Positions 8,107 to 16,717 of a stretch of 64,000 bases of DNA are shown here, in pieces. A program made the position numbers and the translations under genes. Below the pieces are notes generated by a model, which was not told the DNA's origin, made no database searches, and saw only the letters and a list, made by a program, of their open reading frames with translations. The stretch lies in assembly GCF_036327755.1 (NCBI RefSeq), contig NZ_CP109596.1:3906001-3970000 (forward strand), written 5' to 3'. Each line of letters opens with the position of its first letter. Positions within the stretch are counted from its first letter, which is position 1. This stretch comes from Nocardia sp. NBC_01503. Lineage in GTDB: Bacteria > Actinomycetota > Actinomycetes > Mycobacteriales > Mycobacteriaceae.

Positions 8107-8961
8107 GTGCGCATCGATCTCCACACTCATTCCACCGCCTCCGACGGCACCGATACTCCGGCCGAGCTGATCCGCAATGCCGCGGCCGCCGGGCTGGACG
8201 TGGTCGCCCTGACCGATCACGACACCACCGCGGGCTGGGCGGAGGCGGTCGAGGCGCTACCGCCGGGCCTGACGCTGGTGCGCGGTATGGAGATGTCCTG
8301 CGAGGGCAGGGGCGACGACGGCTGGCCGGTGGCGGTGCATCTGCTGGCCTATCTGTTCGATCCGACCGATGACGCCTTCGCGCAGGAGCGCGAGCGGCTG
8401 CGTGGTGAGCGGACCGTCCGCCTGCGGGCGATCGCCGAGCATATGGCGGCCGATGGACTGCCGGTGGATCCGGACGCGGTCATGGCGTCGGCGGGTCCGT
8501 CGGCCGGCCGTCCGCATCTGGCGCGGGCATTGGTCGAGGCGGGTGTGGTGCCGACCGTCGACGCGGCGTTCCAGGATCTGCTGGCCCCGCACGGCAAGTA
8601 CTACGTGGACAAGGCCGATACGCCGTTGCAGCGCGCGGTGGAGATGGTCCGGTCGGCGGGCGGGGTGACCGTGGTGGCGCATGCGCGCGCCCGCAAACGC
8701 GGCCGGTTGCTGGCCCTGGACCATATTCGGGAATTGGCCGAGCTGGGTTTGGGCGGGCTCGAACTCGATCATCCCGATCACAGCGCCGCCGATCGCGAGG
8801 TGCTTGCCGGACTCGCCGCCGAACTCGGTCTGTTCACCACCGGTTCCTCGGACTACCACGGCAGCAACAAGACCATTCAACTCGGCGAATTCACCACCGA
8901 CCCAACGCAATTCGAGATACTTGTGGGCAAGTCCAGTGGGGTTCCGGTGATCACCGCGTGA
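8107..8961 (+). CDS. PHP-domain phosphoesterase
   Basis: Predicted metal-dependent PHP-family phosphoesterase of 284 residues. The metal-binding set is visible: HTHSTASDG at the N-terminus, LTDHDTTAGW, GMEMSCE, VVAHARARKRGR, LELDHPDHS and GSSDYHGSN. Relatives include 5'-3' exonucleases and 3',5'-nucleotide phosphatases, so a nucleotide or short oligonucleotide substrate is likely. I place the start at GTG 8107, because the family begins almost directly with RIDLHTHS; the frame is open from 8011, but that extension is Ala/Gly/Arg-rich and resembles non-coding sequence. It overlaps the next small membrane protein by 4 bp (GTGA). Confidence 0.9.
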   Translation: MRIDLHTHSTASDGTDTPAELIRNAAAAGLDVVALTDHDTTAGWAEAVEALPPGLTLVRGMEMSCEGRGDDGWPVAVHLLAYLFDPTDDAFAQERERLRGERTVRLRAIAEHMAADGLPVDPDAVMASAGPSAGRPHLARALVEAGVVPTVDAAFQDLLAPHGKYYVDKADTPLQRAVEMVRSAGGVTVVAHARARKRGRLLALDHIRELAELGLGGLELDHPDHSAADREVLAGLAAELGLFTTGSSDYHGSNKTIQLGEFTTDPTQFEILVGKSSGVPVITA

Positions 8962-9224
8962 AGGTACTCCGGGGTCTGAGTGGGATCGTCGCGGGTGGCA
9001 CGGTGGTTTTGGTGGCGACGGTGGTCGGCGCGGCGATCATGGGTGCCCAGCATGATTTTCCGGGCCCCGGGGGAGCCGATCTGGCGTGGCATATCGGTGC
9101 GGGATTGTCGGTTGTGGGAGCGCAGGTATTTGCTGATAGGCGTCAGGGAATTGCGTCATTTTTCGGATGCGCGGTAGTTTTTGCGATAGCCGGATCGCTG
9201 CTGTGGCTGCAGTGGTGGAATTGA
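8958..9224 (+). CDS. Small membrane protein of unknown function
   Basis: An 88-residue protein with about three hydrophobic segments (GIVAGGTVVLVATVVGAAIM, IGAGLSVVGAQVFA, IASFFGCAVVFAIAGSLLWL). I do not recognise a family. Its GTG start overlaps the stop of the PHP gene, so it is translationally coupled to it. The coding signal (third-position G/C) persists to the stop, so it is likely real. A weakly conserved accessory membrane protein is the most that can be said. Confidence 0.7.
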   Translation: MKVLRGLSGIVAGGTVVLVATVVGAAIMGAQHDFPGPGGADLAWHIGAGLSVVGAQVFADRRQGIASFFGCAVVFAIAGSLLWLQWWN

Positions 9225-9275
9225 AATACGCATAACGGTTGCGAGTAGTTGAACGGTCCGCGAACATTTGTCGTT

Positions 9276-10916
9276 ATGACCGAATTCGAGACCGATGTGC
9301 TTGTGCTGGGGGGTGGTCCGGCGGGCGCCTGGACCGCACTCGCCGCGGCGGCGGCCGGTGCTCGAGTTCTGCTGGTCGACAAGGCCCGCTGCGGATCCAG
9401 CGGCCCCACCGCACGCGCCGGGGCGACGCTCTGGAACATTCCGCCCGGGCGATTGCGCGATGAGGCGGTCGCGGAGAGCTTCGAGCACGGCGGCGGGCTC
9501 GGCGATCCGGAGTGGATGTATCGGGTGCTCGAGGAGACGCACCGGCGTGTGGCACAACTCGTGCACGGTGGTCTGCGGGCGCACGGTGACCGCGGCGGAC
9601 CGCCCACCCGTATCCGGCTGGACGGGCCGAAGTATCTGGGCCGACTACGCCGCAGCATGGTGGTCGCCGGGGTGCGAATCCTGGATCACCATCCGGCATT
9701 ACAGCTGCTCACCGATGCCGACGGCGTGGTCTCGGGTGCGGCGGGCGTGGCCCTGGAGGGCGAGTTCCGGAGTTGGAGTGCGCGCGCCAAAGCGGTGGTC
9801 ATCGCCACCGGCGGCTGCGCTTTCCTCTCCGGTGGCGCGGGCACCGATGTGGATACCGGTGAGGGGCTGCTGATGGGTGCCGAGGCCGGGGCCGAACTCT
9901 CCGGAATGGAGTTCTCCAACGCGTATTCGCTGCTCCCGGCGGGTGTTTCGGGTCCGGCCTCGGTCTCGGGCCAGCGGCCGCCCGGCGCCTTCCCCGCCGA
10001 CCAGGTCCGGCACTTCGCGACGCTGTACGACGAATCCCGTTCGGTGCTCTGCGGTGCGGGCGTCGGCTCCCGGGCGCAGGCCTTCGCCGCCATCGCCGAC
10101 GGTCGCCGCGTCTTCGCCGCCCTCGACGACCTGTCCGATGCGAGCGCGGATCCGCCGCTGCTCCTGGGCGAACATGCCGAATTGCTCGGTTCCGATCGCG
10201 AAGTGCCGGTCCGACAGGGGGATTCGCGGCGGGTGCCATTGCGTGCGGTATTGGAGGGCACCGTGCGCGGGACCGGTGGGTTGTGGCTGGCCGGACCCGA
10301 TTGCGCCACTACGGTTCCCGGGCTCTACGGTGCGGGCGATGTCACCACGCGCGAGCCGGTGACCGGCGCGGTCTCCGGATTCGGCGGTCAGAACGGTGCC
10401 TGGGCGGTGTCGTCGGGGGTGTGGGCGGGCCAGGCCGCGGCGCGGTTCGCCGGGACCCGTCGCAAGGTCGGCAAGACCCGTCCGGTGCCGGGGGTCGGGC
10501 TCGGTGCTCGGGCGCGCATCGATCCGCGCGCGGTGGTCGGGCTGGTGCAGGAGCACACGCTGCCGCTGCGGCGCAGCTACTGGCGCAGTGACGGCAGTCT
10601 GCGCGACAGCATCGGTGAACTGGACGGTATGTGGCCCGGGGTCGAGTTCGACCTCGGCGGTAAGGGCACCGAACGCCTGCATGCGCGGCAGGCCGCGGCG
10701 CTGCTGGCTGTGGCGCGCTGGACCAAGTACAGCGCTCTCGCTCGCACGGAGACGCGCGGAATGCACCGCCGCACCGATCACCCTGGCGTGGCGAGCGATT
10801 GGCGTGTCCGGTTGCTCACCGGTGGTCTGGACAGCGTCTGGGTGCGCCCGGAGCGCACCGCCGCACCGCGAACCATGCGCGGACCCGTCGAGAGCGCCGC
10901 ACCCGAAGCCTCCTGA
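9276..10916 (+). CDS. FAD-dependent oxidoreductase (succinate dehydrogenase/fumarate reductase flavoprotein type)
   Basis: A 546-residue flavoprotein with an N-terminal dinucleotide-binding motif (VLVLGGGPAGAWTALAAAAA, then RVLLVDKARCGSSG), a VVIATGGCAFLSGG segment, TGEGLLMGAEAGAEL, and the late GLYGAGDVTTREPVTGA and NGAWAVSSGVWAG motifs, in the order found in fumarate reductase, aspartate oxidase and APS reductase alpha subunits. No iron-sulfur partner gene is adjacent, so the electron acceptor and substrate are unknown. The ATG at 9276 directly precedes the Rossmann strand; a TTG at 9249 would add nine residues. A 678-bp gap follows. Confidence 0.85.
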   Translation: MTEFETDVLVLGGGPAGAWTALAAAAAGARVLLVDKARCGSSGPTARAGATLWNIPPGRLRDEAVAESFEHGGGLGDPEWMYRVLEETHRRVAQLVHGGLRAHGDRGGPPTRIRLDGPKYLGRLRRSMVVAGVRILDHHPALQLLTDADGVVSGAAGVALEGEFRSWSARAKAVVIATGGCAFLSGGAGTDVDTGEGLLMGAEAGAELSGMEFSNAYSLLPAGVSGPASVSGQRPPGAFPADQVRHFATLYDESRSVLCGAGVGSRAQAFAAIADGRRVFAALDDLSDASADPPLLLGEHAELLGSDREVPVRQGDSRRVPLRAVLEGTVRGTGGLWLAGPDCATTVPGLYGAGDVTTREPVTGAVSGFGGQNGAWAVSSGVWAGQAAARFAGTRRKVGKTRPVPGVGLGARARIDPRAVVGLVQEHTLPLRRSYWRSDGSLRDSIGELDGMWPGVEFDLGGKGTERLHARQAAALLAVARWTKYSALARTETRGMHRRTDHPGVASDWRVRLLTGGLDSVWVRPERTAAPRTMRGPVESAAPEAS

Positions 10917-11594
10917 GCAGTCGCGATAGTAGCTGGCCAGGGCGTACACGGAAGCCGTTGCGGCAGGGTCGGCTACGGCTTCCGCGAACCACGTGCGCGG
11001 TCACCGCATTCGCGAATCGCGGCGCAATAGGCGCCGGGAATCGGTTCGGCGTCGATCTCACCGCCTTCCTGCCAATCGGGCGCGACAGCTCACGGCGGCC
11101 GAGGCGACCGTGTTGTGACAGTTCTCCGTAGTCGCGGCCGGACGTGCGAGTTTCCCTTAACCTGCGGGTGATTCGGCTCACCTAGGCTTCGTTGATGGTG
11201 AACGCGCGCGATGGGCCGGACCCGATTTGGCGCGTCGTCGACGCTACTGGCAGAATGTGACGACCCCCGGCCGCAGCCGACCGCCCGGTCCGGGGAGACT
11301 CGGTGATTACGGTCCGCGACGCGCGGATTGACTCTTGATCACCCCGGCAGCATCGCGGACCCACCCGTCCGGTTCCAGCTCGACGATCTGTGCAGCGCTG
11401 TGTTGTCTCCTCCGAGACACGCTTCCCGCGATCGGTAATACTTTGTGCGCGTTGCCACGATGTGGTGGCAAGGTTTTCGAAGTGGCCCGCGGTGATGGCC
11501 GACGCGCCCGAAAAACGAGTTCCGAAACCCCCATTACCTATTACCGAACGGTAACCGTCAAACGGTTGAGTCCGCACCGAGATGGAGTGAAATC
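10917..11594. other. Long intergenic region upstream of malic enzyme
   Basis: These 678 bp hold no open frame with convincing codon use on either strand. Features visible are a hairpin-forming TTGCCAC/GTGGCAA pair (11452-11458 and 11465-11471) and, immediately before the malic enzyme, two overlapping dyads at 11541-11567. The length suggests a complex promoter or an unrecognised small RNA; I see no tRNA. Confidence 0.5.
11541..11567. promoter_or_regulatory. Two overlapping operator-like dyads before the malic enzyme gene
   Basis: TTACCG-AA-CGGTAA (11541-11554) is followed, sharing two bases, by AACCGT-CAA-ACGGTT (11553-11567). Both are perfect 6-bp inverted repeats with 2- and 3-nt spacers. 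They end 27 nt before the start codon, a position suited to repressor control of transcription. Confidence 0.55.
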
Positions 11595-12815
11595 GTGTCA
11601 CCCGTGACTGAAGCAGTGAATGCCACCACGGCAAGCCCCGCGACCAATGCTGCGAACCTTTCCGACATCACCACGGAAGAAATTTTCGCGGGCCACCTGG
11701 GCGGTAAGCTCTCGGTCGCACTCACCGCCCCGCTGGACACCCAGCGCGACCTCTCGATCGCCTACACCCCGGGTGTGGCGCAGGTCTGCCGCGGCATCCA
11801 CAAGGACGAGTCGCTCGCCAAGGCCTACACCTGGGCCGAGCGCCTGGTCGTGGTCGTCTCGGACGGCACCGCGGTGCTGGGCCTGGGCGATATCGGCCCG
11901 CGTGCGTCGCTGCCGGTGATGGAGGGCAAGGCGGCGCTGTTCAAGAAGTTCGCCGGCCTGGATTCGATTCCGATCGTGCTCGACACCAAGGATGTCGACG
12001 AGATCGTCGAGACCGTGATCCGCCTGCGCCCGAGCTTCGGCGCGGTCAACCTGGAGGACATCTCCGCGCCGCGCTGCTTCGAGATCGAGAAGCGTCTCGT
12101 CGAGGCCCTGGACTGCCCGGTCATGCATGACGACCAGCACGGCACCGCCATCGTGGTGCTGGCCGCCCTCAAGGGTGCGGCCGCGGTGCAGGGCCGTCCG
12201 ATCGCGGATCTGAAGGTCGTGGTGTCGGGTGCGGGCGCGGCCGGTGTGGCGTGCACGAACATCCTGCTGGCCGCCGGTGTCTCCGACATCGTGGTGCTGG
12301 ATTCGAAGGGCATCATCAGCAGCGATCGCGGCGACCTCAACGAGGTGAAGGCCGAACTGGCGCAGCGCAGTAACCCGCGCAAGGTCACCGGTGGCCCGGC
12401 CGAGGCGCTCGCGGGCGCCGATGTGTTCCTGGGTCTGTCCGCGGGCACCATCGCCGAGGAGCTCATCGCCTCGATGGCGCCGGAGTCCATCGTGTTCGCC
12501 ATGTCGAACCCGGATCCGGAGATCCACCCGGAGGTGGCCGCCAAGTACGCCGCCATCGTGGCGACCGGGCGATCGGACTTCCCGAACCAGATCAACAATG
12601 TGCTCGCGTTCCCGGGCGTCTTCAAGGGCGCGCTGGATGTGGGCGCGCGCCGTATCACCGAGGGTATGAAGGTGGCCGCCGCCGATGCCATCTTCGCGGT
12701 GGTCGCGGATGAGCTGGCAGTGGACAGGATCATCCCCAGCCCGCTGGATCCCCGGGTGGCCCCGGCCGTCGCCGAGGCCGTGGGCGCCGCCGCCCGCGCC
12801 GAGGGCGTCGCCTGA
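11595..12815 (+). CDS. NAD(P)-dependent malic enzyme
   Basis: Oxidative decarboxylation of malate to pyruvate, cytoplasmic, linking the TCA cycle to pyruvate and reducing power. The 406-residue protein has the short bacterial form (no phosphotransacetylase domain): LSIAYTPGVAQVCRGI, AVLGLGDIGPRASLPVMEGKA, a metal-binding NLEDISAPRCFEIE and PVMHDDQHGTA, the NAD(P)-binding VVVSGAGAAGVACTNILL, and MSNPDPEIHPE, FPNQINNVLAFPGVFKGALD. The GTG start has GGAG seven nt upstream. The cofactor (NAD or NADP) cannot be decided from these motifs. A strong hairpin follows, shared with the convergent sterol-desaturase gene. Confidence 0.95.
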   Translation: MSPVTEAVNATTASPATNAANLSDITTEEIFAGHLGGKLSVALTAPLDTQRDLSIAYTPGVAQVCRGIHKDESLAKAYTWAERLVVVVSDGTAVLGLGDIGPRASLPVMEGKAALFKKFAGLDSIPIVLDTKDVDEIVETVIRLRPSFGAVNLEDISAPRCFEIEKRLVEALDCPVMHDDQHGTAIVVLAALKGAAAVQGRPIADLKVVVSGAGAAGVACTNILLAAGVSDIVVLDSKGIISSDRGDLNEVKAELAQRSNPRKVTGGPAEALAGADVFLGLSAGTIAEELIASMAPESIVFAMSNPDPEIHPEVAAKYAAIVATGRSDFPNQINNVLAFPGVFKGALDVGARRITEGMKVAAADAIFAVVADELAVDRIIPSPLDPRVAPAVAEAVGAAARAEGVA

Positions 12816-12839
12816 CCCGAGGCCCGAACTAGAGTTCGG

Positions 12840-12865
12840 CCCCCGCACCGATTCCGGTGCGGGGG
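12840..12865. terminator. Bidirectional hairpin terminator
   Basis: CCCCCGCACCG (12840-12850) and CGGTGCGGGGG (12855-12865) form a perfect 11-bp stem with a 4-nt loop. It lies between the convergent malic enzyme and sterol-desaturase-family genes, 25 bp from each stop. No T run follows, which is common for strong stems in high-GC actinobacteria. Confidence 0.8.
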
Positions 12866-12889
12866 TCGAATTGCTTTGTGGCACAACGC

Positions 12890-13804
12890 TCAGGCCGCTG
12901 CGGTGGCCCGGCCGGATTCGGTCTGCCGCGCCGAATCCCGCGGCGGCTCGGGCTGGTCGGCCGGATGCTCGGTCCAGCCGGGTGGGCCGAAAACGTAGCC
13001 CAGGCGGCCCTTCCAGGTATTCGCGCCGCGGACATCACGCACCAGGTTCATCAATTCGGCATAGTTGACCTTGATCGGGTTGTCGGTGCCGATGTTCTTG
13101 GTCAGCCCGTACCGGATGGGCTCCGATACCGCGGCGAAGCTGCCGAACATACGGTCCCAAATGATGAATACGCCACCGTAATTGGTATCCAGGTACGGCT
13201 GATTCGAGCCGTGATGGATGCGGTGATGCGCCGGGGTATTGAAGAGGAATTCGATCGGCCGCCACAGCGTGTCCACCCGCTGGGTGTGGATCGGGAACTG
13301 GTAGAGCAGGCCGATGGTCTGCAGCAGGAAGATCATCCACACCGGCAGGCCGATGAGAGCGGCTGGAATCCAGCACATTCCACGCAGCTGCGCGGCGACC
13401 GGATGCGCCCACGGCAGTCGGATCGCGGTGGAGAAATTGAAGAAGCGACTGGAGTGGTGCACGCTGTGCGAGGTCCACAGCAGCCGGATGCGGTGATCGG
13501 CGCGATGCGCCCAGTAGTAGCAGAAATCGGTCACCACCAGGCCCAGCACCCACACCCACCAGTCCTTCGGGGACAGGTGCAGTGGGGTGAGGTGCGCGAC
13601 CAGCACCACCGTCGAGAACGGGATAATCTGCGCCACAAACGGTTTCACGAACCGTCCGATGGCGTACGTCGCGATGTTGGCGGCGCTGTCCCGGCCGGTC
13701 ATACCGTTGGCGGGGCGGTCCGGGTCGCGCCGATCGGCGATCCACTCGACCAGCATGAGCAGCGCGAATGCCGGGACGGCGTAGATGAAGAGATCTGGAA
13801 TCAC
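12890..13804 (-). CDS. Sterol desaturase / fatty acid hydroxylase family protein
   Basis: Integral membrane di-iron oxygenase of the fatty acid hydroxylase superfamily, 304 residues. Several hydrophobic helices carry the clustered histidines that bind iron: WAHRADHRIRLLW, HSVHHSSRFFN and NTPAHHRIHHGSN. GVFIIWDRMFGSF near the C-terminus is also typical. The substrate is a sterol or a long-chain lipid, which the sequence cannot decide. I choose the GTG at 13804 because CAGGAGA lies just upstream; the frame is open to 13906. It is convergent with the malic enzyme and divergent from the sensor kinase. Confidence 0.87.
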   Translation of the reverse strand: MIPDLFIYAVPAFALLMLVEWIADRRDPDRPANGMTGRDSAANIATYAIGRFVKPFVAQIIPFSTVVLVAHLTPLHLSPKDWWVWVLGLVVTDFCYYWAHRADHRIRLLWTSHSVHHSSRFFNFSTAIRLPWAHPVAAQLRGMCWIPAALIGLPVWMIFLLQTIGLLYQFPIHTQRVDTLWRPIEFLFNTPAHHRIHHGSNQPYLDTNYGGVFIIWDRMFGSFAAVSEPIRYGLTKNIGTDNPIKVNYAELMNLVRDVRGANTWKGRLGYVFGPPGWTEHPADQPEPPRDSARQTESGRATAAA

Positions 13805-13885
13805 ACGGTCTCCTGAGCGGAAATATCTGCGCGGAAGGTATACCTCGACGGTAATGAGCGGAGCGTGACGAATCGTCGCGCCGAC

Positions 13886-13915
13886 GGGGGATTTCGCGTC
13901 CCCCACACGGGGGAT
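13886..13915. promoter_or_regulatory. Alternating GGGGGA/TCCCCC arms in the divergent promoter region
   Basis: GGGGGA (13886-13891), TCCCCC (13899-13904) and a second GGGGGA four nt later lie about 130 nt before the sensor kinase start. The middle arm can pair with either outer arm. It could be an operator for the response regulator encoded just downstream, or a chance G-run pair. Confidence 0.3.
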
Positions 13916-14043
13916 GGGCGGCTCTCCGGGTACCGTCGCGAACGATGCCGGCGGCGCCGAATCGGTGATGGTCGGCGCGATGGACCGGGTGTCACGGCGG
14001 CCCCGCCTGCCGAGTTCCGATGACGAGAGGGTGGTGCCGTGCG

Positions 14044-15210
14044 ATGGATGTGAGCAGGGCGCTGGCCCGGCAATCGCTGCTGGTGGCGGTGGTCGCGGCG
14101 GTGGTGGACAGTCTGCAACTGGTGCTGTGCGGTGCGTTCGGGGCCGCGCCGCTGGCCGCCACGGTGCTCGCGATCGGTTTCATCGCCGCCGATCTGGCGC
14201 TCGCCGCCACACCCACCACCGGCTGGGTGGTGGGGACCGCGGTCGCGCAGGTGCTGGTGAAGGCCGGCGCCATGATCTTCGTGCACCACTACGGCACCTC
14301 GACGCGGATATCGGATGTCGGTTTCCTGGTGGCCGGGTATCGAGCGGGTGCGTGGCTGGGCGGCGCGGTGTCGGTGGCCACGGTCGCCGGTCTGATGGTC
14401 GGCTCGGTCCTGGCGAATCTCTTTGCGGCGGGCTCTGTTTCGCGGGACTGGCGGAGCCTGTTCGTCATCGCCGCGACCGGACTGGTGCCGTGGCTGGTGG
14501 GCCGGTACACCATGGCGCGCGGGGCCTATATCGCCGAAATCGAACAGCGGGAACGGCTTCGGCAACAGGAGCACCGGGCGGCGCTGGATCGGGCGCTGTC
14601 GGACGAGCGGGCGGCCATCGCCCGGGATCTGCACGATGTGATCTCACATCATGTGAGCGCCATCGGAATTCACGCCGGTGTGGCGCGAATAGCGCTGTCC
14701 CGCACCGATGCCGAGGCGGCTACCCGTTCACTCACGGCGGTGGAGTCCAGCAGCCGCTCGGCCATGGTGGATCTGCGGCGGCAATTGGATCTGCTGCACG
14801 GGCGGGACGATGACGGGCAGCGCCAGCCCGGACTCGCCGATATCGACGAATTGGTGGAGCGCGTGCGGGCGGCGGGACTCGATGTGCGCGTGGCGATCTC
14901 GGGTGAGCCGCCGGTGCTGCCGGAGTCCCTGGACGTCATGCTGCACCGGGTGGTGCAGGAGATTCTCACCAATGCGCTGCGGCATGGGCGCGAACCCGCG
15001 CGACTGGAGATCGGGTACCGGCCGACCCGGGTGGAGATTCGTGAGACCAACCCGATCGCCACCGCCCCGGCGCCCGGCGCGGGAGTGCGACGCGGACTGG
15101 ACGGCATTCGGCGGCGGGTGGAGCTGTTCGGCGGCACCGTTGACTCCGGTCCGGATCGGACCGGAAGTCGTTGGGACATAGTGGTTTCGGTGCCGATCGG
15201 CGCGGCATGA
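14044..15210 (+). CDS. Two-component sensor histidine kinase (HisKA_3 / NarL-type)
   Basis: Membrane sensor kinase of 388 residues. About five or six hydrophobic segments fill the first 165 residues with no large extracellular domain, suggesting sensing within the membrane. A coiled helix leads to the phospho-acceptor motif AIARDLHDVISHH (His near residue 200), followed by an HATPase_c domain with HRVVQEILTNALRHG (N box) and RRGLDGIRRRVELFGGTV. The start is the ATG at 14044; an upstream in-frame start at 14020 is less likely. It overlaps the stop codon of a possible early start of the response regulator (ATGA), and the two genes form one operon. Confidence 0.92.
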   Translation: MDVSRALARQSLLVAVVAAVVDSLQLVLCGAFGAAPLAATVLAIGFIAADLALAATPTTGWVVGTAVAQVLVKAGAMIFVHHYGTSTRISDVGFLVAGYRAGAWLGGAVSVATVAGLMVGSVLANLFAAGSVSRDWRSLFVIAATGLVPWLVGRYTMARGAYIAEIEQRERLRQQEHRAALDRALSDERAAIARDLHDVISHHVSAIGIHAGVARIALSRTDAEAATRSLTAVESSSRSAMVDLRRQLDLLHGRDDDGQRQPGLADIDELVERVRAAGLDVRVAISGEPPVLPESLDVMLHRVVQEILTNALRHGREPARLEIGYRPTRVEIRETNPIATAPAPGAGVRRGLDGIRRRVELFGGTVDSGPDRTGSRWDIVVSVPIGAA

Positions 15211-15236
15211 CCGGCCTGGATATCGAGGAGGATCGC

Positions 15237-15896
15237 ATGGCGGGCACGGCACCGGTTCGGATATTGATCGCCGACGATCACACCATGTTCCGGTCCGGAC
15301 TGCGTGCGGTGGTGGATGGGCAGCCCGATCTGGAATGTGTGGCCGAGGTGGGGGACGGCCGCGCGGCCATCGAGGCGGCGGCCCGGCTGCGGCCGGACGT
15401 GGCGATCCTCGACGTGCGTATGCCCAAACTGGACGGGTTGGCCGCCATGGAAGCCATTGTGGCGGCGGGTGGTACCCGGGTGCTGGTGCTCACCACCTAC
15501 GACAGTGAGGCGAATCTGTCCCGGGCGCTGGCGGCCGGAGCCAGTGGGTTCCTGCTCAAGAGCCTGCCACCGGAGGATCTGGTGGCGGCCATTCGGGTCG
15601 CGGTACGCGGTGACGCGGTCATCGACCCATCCATGACTCGAAGGCTCGCAACACGTTTCGCGGCGGATCTGGCCCCACCCGCCGAGCCCCCGGAACTCGC
15701 GCAGTTGACCGCCCGCGAGCGTGAAGTCCTACTGCTCGTCGCCGATGCTCGAAGCAACTATGAGATCGCCGCGGAATTGGGCGTCGGTGAGGAGACGGTG
15801 AAGACCCACGTCTCGCGCATCCTCGCCAAACTCGGTGTGCGCGACCGCATTCACGCGGTGGTGTACGCCTACCGCAATGGGCTGGTTCGCGAGTGA
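15237..15896 (+). CDS. LuxR-family response regulator
   Basis: NarL/FixJ-type response regulator of 219 residues, partner of the preceding kinase. The receiver domain shows RILIADDHTMFRSGL, the phospho-acceptor in VAILDVRMPKLDG, the conserved Thr/Ser region VLTTYD and Lys in FLLKSLPPEDL. The C-terminal helix-turn-helix is LTAREREVLLLVADARSNYE followed by GVGEETVKTHVSRILAKLG. The ATG at 15237 has GAGGAG six nt upstream; an ATG at 15207 that overlaps the kinase stop codon would add ten residues. A very strong hairpin follows at 15945-15987. Confidence 0.92.
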   Translation: MAGTAPVRILIADDHTMFRSGLRAVVDGQPDLECVAEVGDGRAAIEAAARLRPDVAILDVRMPKLDGLAAMEAIVAAGGTRVLVLTTYDSEANLSRALAAGASGFLLKSLPPEDLVAAIRVAVRGDAVIDPSMTRRLATRFAADLAPPAEPPELAQLTAREREVLLLVADARSNYEIAAELGVGEETVKTHVSRILAKLGVRDRIHAVVYAYRNGLVRE

Positions 15897-15944
15897 ACAG
15901 TGGGGCGGCCGGGGCGGCCGCACGCCGCGCGGCCCGGCGGACGG

Positions 15945-15987
15945 CGATTGGCGGGCATCGACTCGCTGAGTCGATGCCCGCCAATCG
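15945..15987 (+). terminator. 20-bp perfect hairpin after the LuxR two-component operon
   Basis: An exact inverted repeat with 20-bp arms (15945-15964 and 15968-15987) and a 3-nt loop GCT starts about 50 nt past the response regulator stop codon. It is most simply a transcription terminator. The perfect match and length are greater than needed for termination, so a site-specific protein-binding function is possible. From its end to the next gene (16190) I see no coding sequence. Confidence 0.75.
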
Positions 15988-16190
15988 GTTTCCGTATGCG
16001 CCGCGCCGCGAGGGCAATCGCGTGCTGACCGGTGAACAGGGCGAGGAAGTGTTCACCGGGACGACGCGCACGGTGGTCGCCGAGATTCGGTGCGGACTGT
16101 CACTCCCGTGGCGCGTCGGGATGAACGGGGGTGGCGCGCCAGGATGCTGGGGCCGGTCTCCCCGGATGCGGGGCGGCCTCACGCCGGAAA

Positions 16191-16517
16191 CTACTTGTGG
16201 CAGTTGGCGCGGTAGTCGCGGACGGCCTGGCGGGCGTCCTTGATGGCCTGGGCGTCCTGCGGATGCGAGGACTTGTACGACTGCCATTCGGCCCGGCGCT
16301 GATCCTTGGGCAGCGTCTTGATCTTGGCGAATTCGGCCGCGGCGTCCGGGTGGCCCGAAAGGTATGCCTGCACTTTGGATTTGGCGTCGGCCCGGGCCGC
16401 GCTCAGAGCCGCCGGGCTGCAATCGGGTCCATCGGCCGAGGCGACGCCGGGCACCGCCAGGGCGATGGCGGCGAATCCGGCCGCACCGGCGAGAACGGCG
16501 GCAATGCTGCGCTTCAT
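16191..16517 (-). CDS. Hemophore-related (heme-binding) secreted protein
   Basis: A 108-residue exported protein. MKRSIAAVLAGAAGFAAIAL and the following VPGVASADG form a signal peptide with an Ala-x-Ala cleavage site. The mature part starts DGPDCSP and ends DYRANCHK, with a single pair of cysteines, and contains repeated helices with YLSGHPDAAAEFAKIK and WQSYKSSHPQDAQAIKDA, as in the mycobacterial hemophore-related family. The role is probably haem capture or transfer at the envelope. ATG 16517 follows AAGGAG. The OmpR-type two-component pair lies downstream on the same strand side but is separated by a repeat. Confidence 0.75.
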   Translation of the reverse strand: MKRSIAAVLAGAAGFAAIALAVPGVASADGPDCSPAALSAARADAKSKVQAYLSGHPDAAAEFAKIKTLPKDQRRAEWQSYKSSHPQDAQAIKDARQAVRDYRANCHK

Positions 16518-16626
16518 ACCCACTCCTTCGTGACGACGATCTGTCCCCACCGAATCTGCCTCCGCCACCTGAAGATCCCCTGAATCCGGGGACCATCTTC
16601 AGGCGATCTTCAGCTGCCGCGGTGGC

Positions 16627-16691
16627 TCCCGGCCGAAAGCGCGCCGGGATGACGGGGTGGTGTCCCGGCAAGACGGGGCGGTGTCCCGGGA
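16627..16691. repeat. Palindromic intergenic repeat, partial copy B
   Basis: The right half of the GTCATCCCGG family is present: TCCCGGCC, a short spacer, then CGCGCCGGGATGACG (to 16655). Two short imperfect repeats of the type GACGGGGYGGTGTCCCGG follow. The element lies between the convergent-facing end of the sensor kinase gene (16718) and the hemophore gene. Confidence 0.5.
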
Positions 16692-16717
16692 TGTCGGAGG
16701 CGGCAGCCCCGCGGCTT

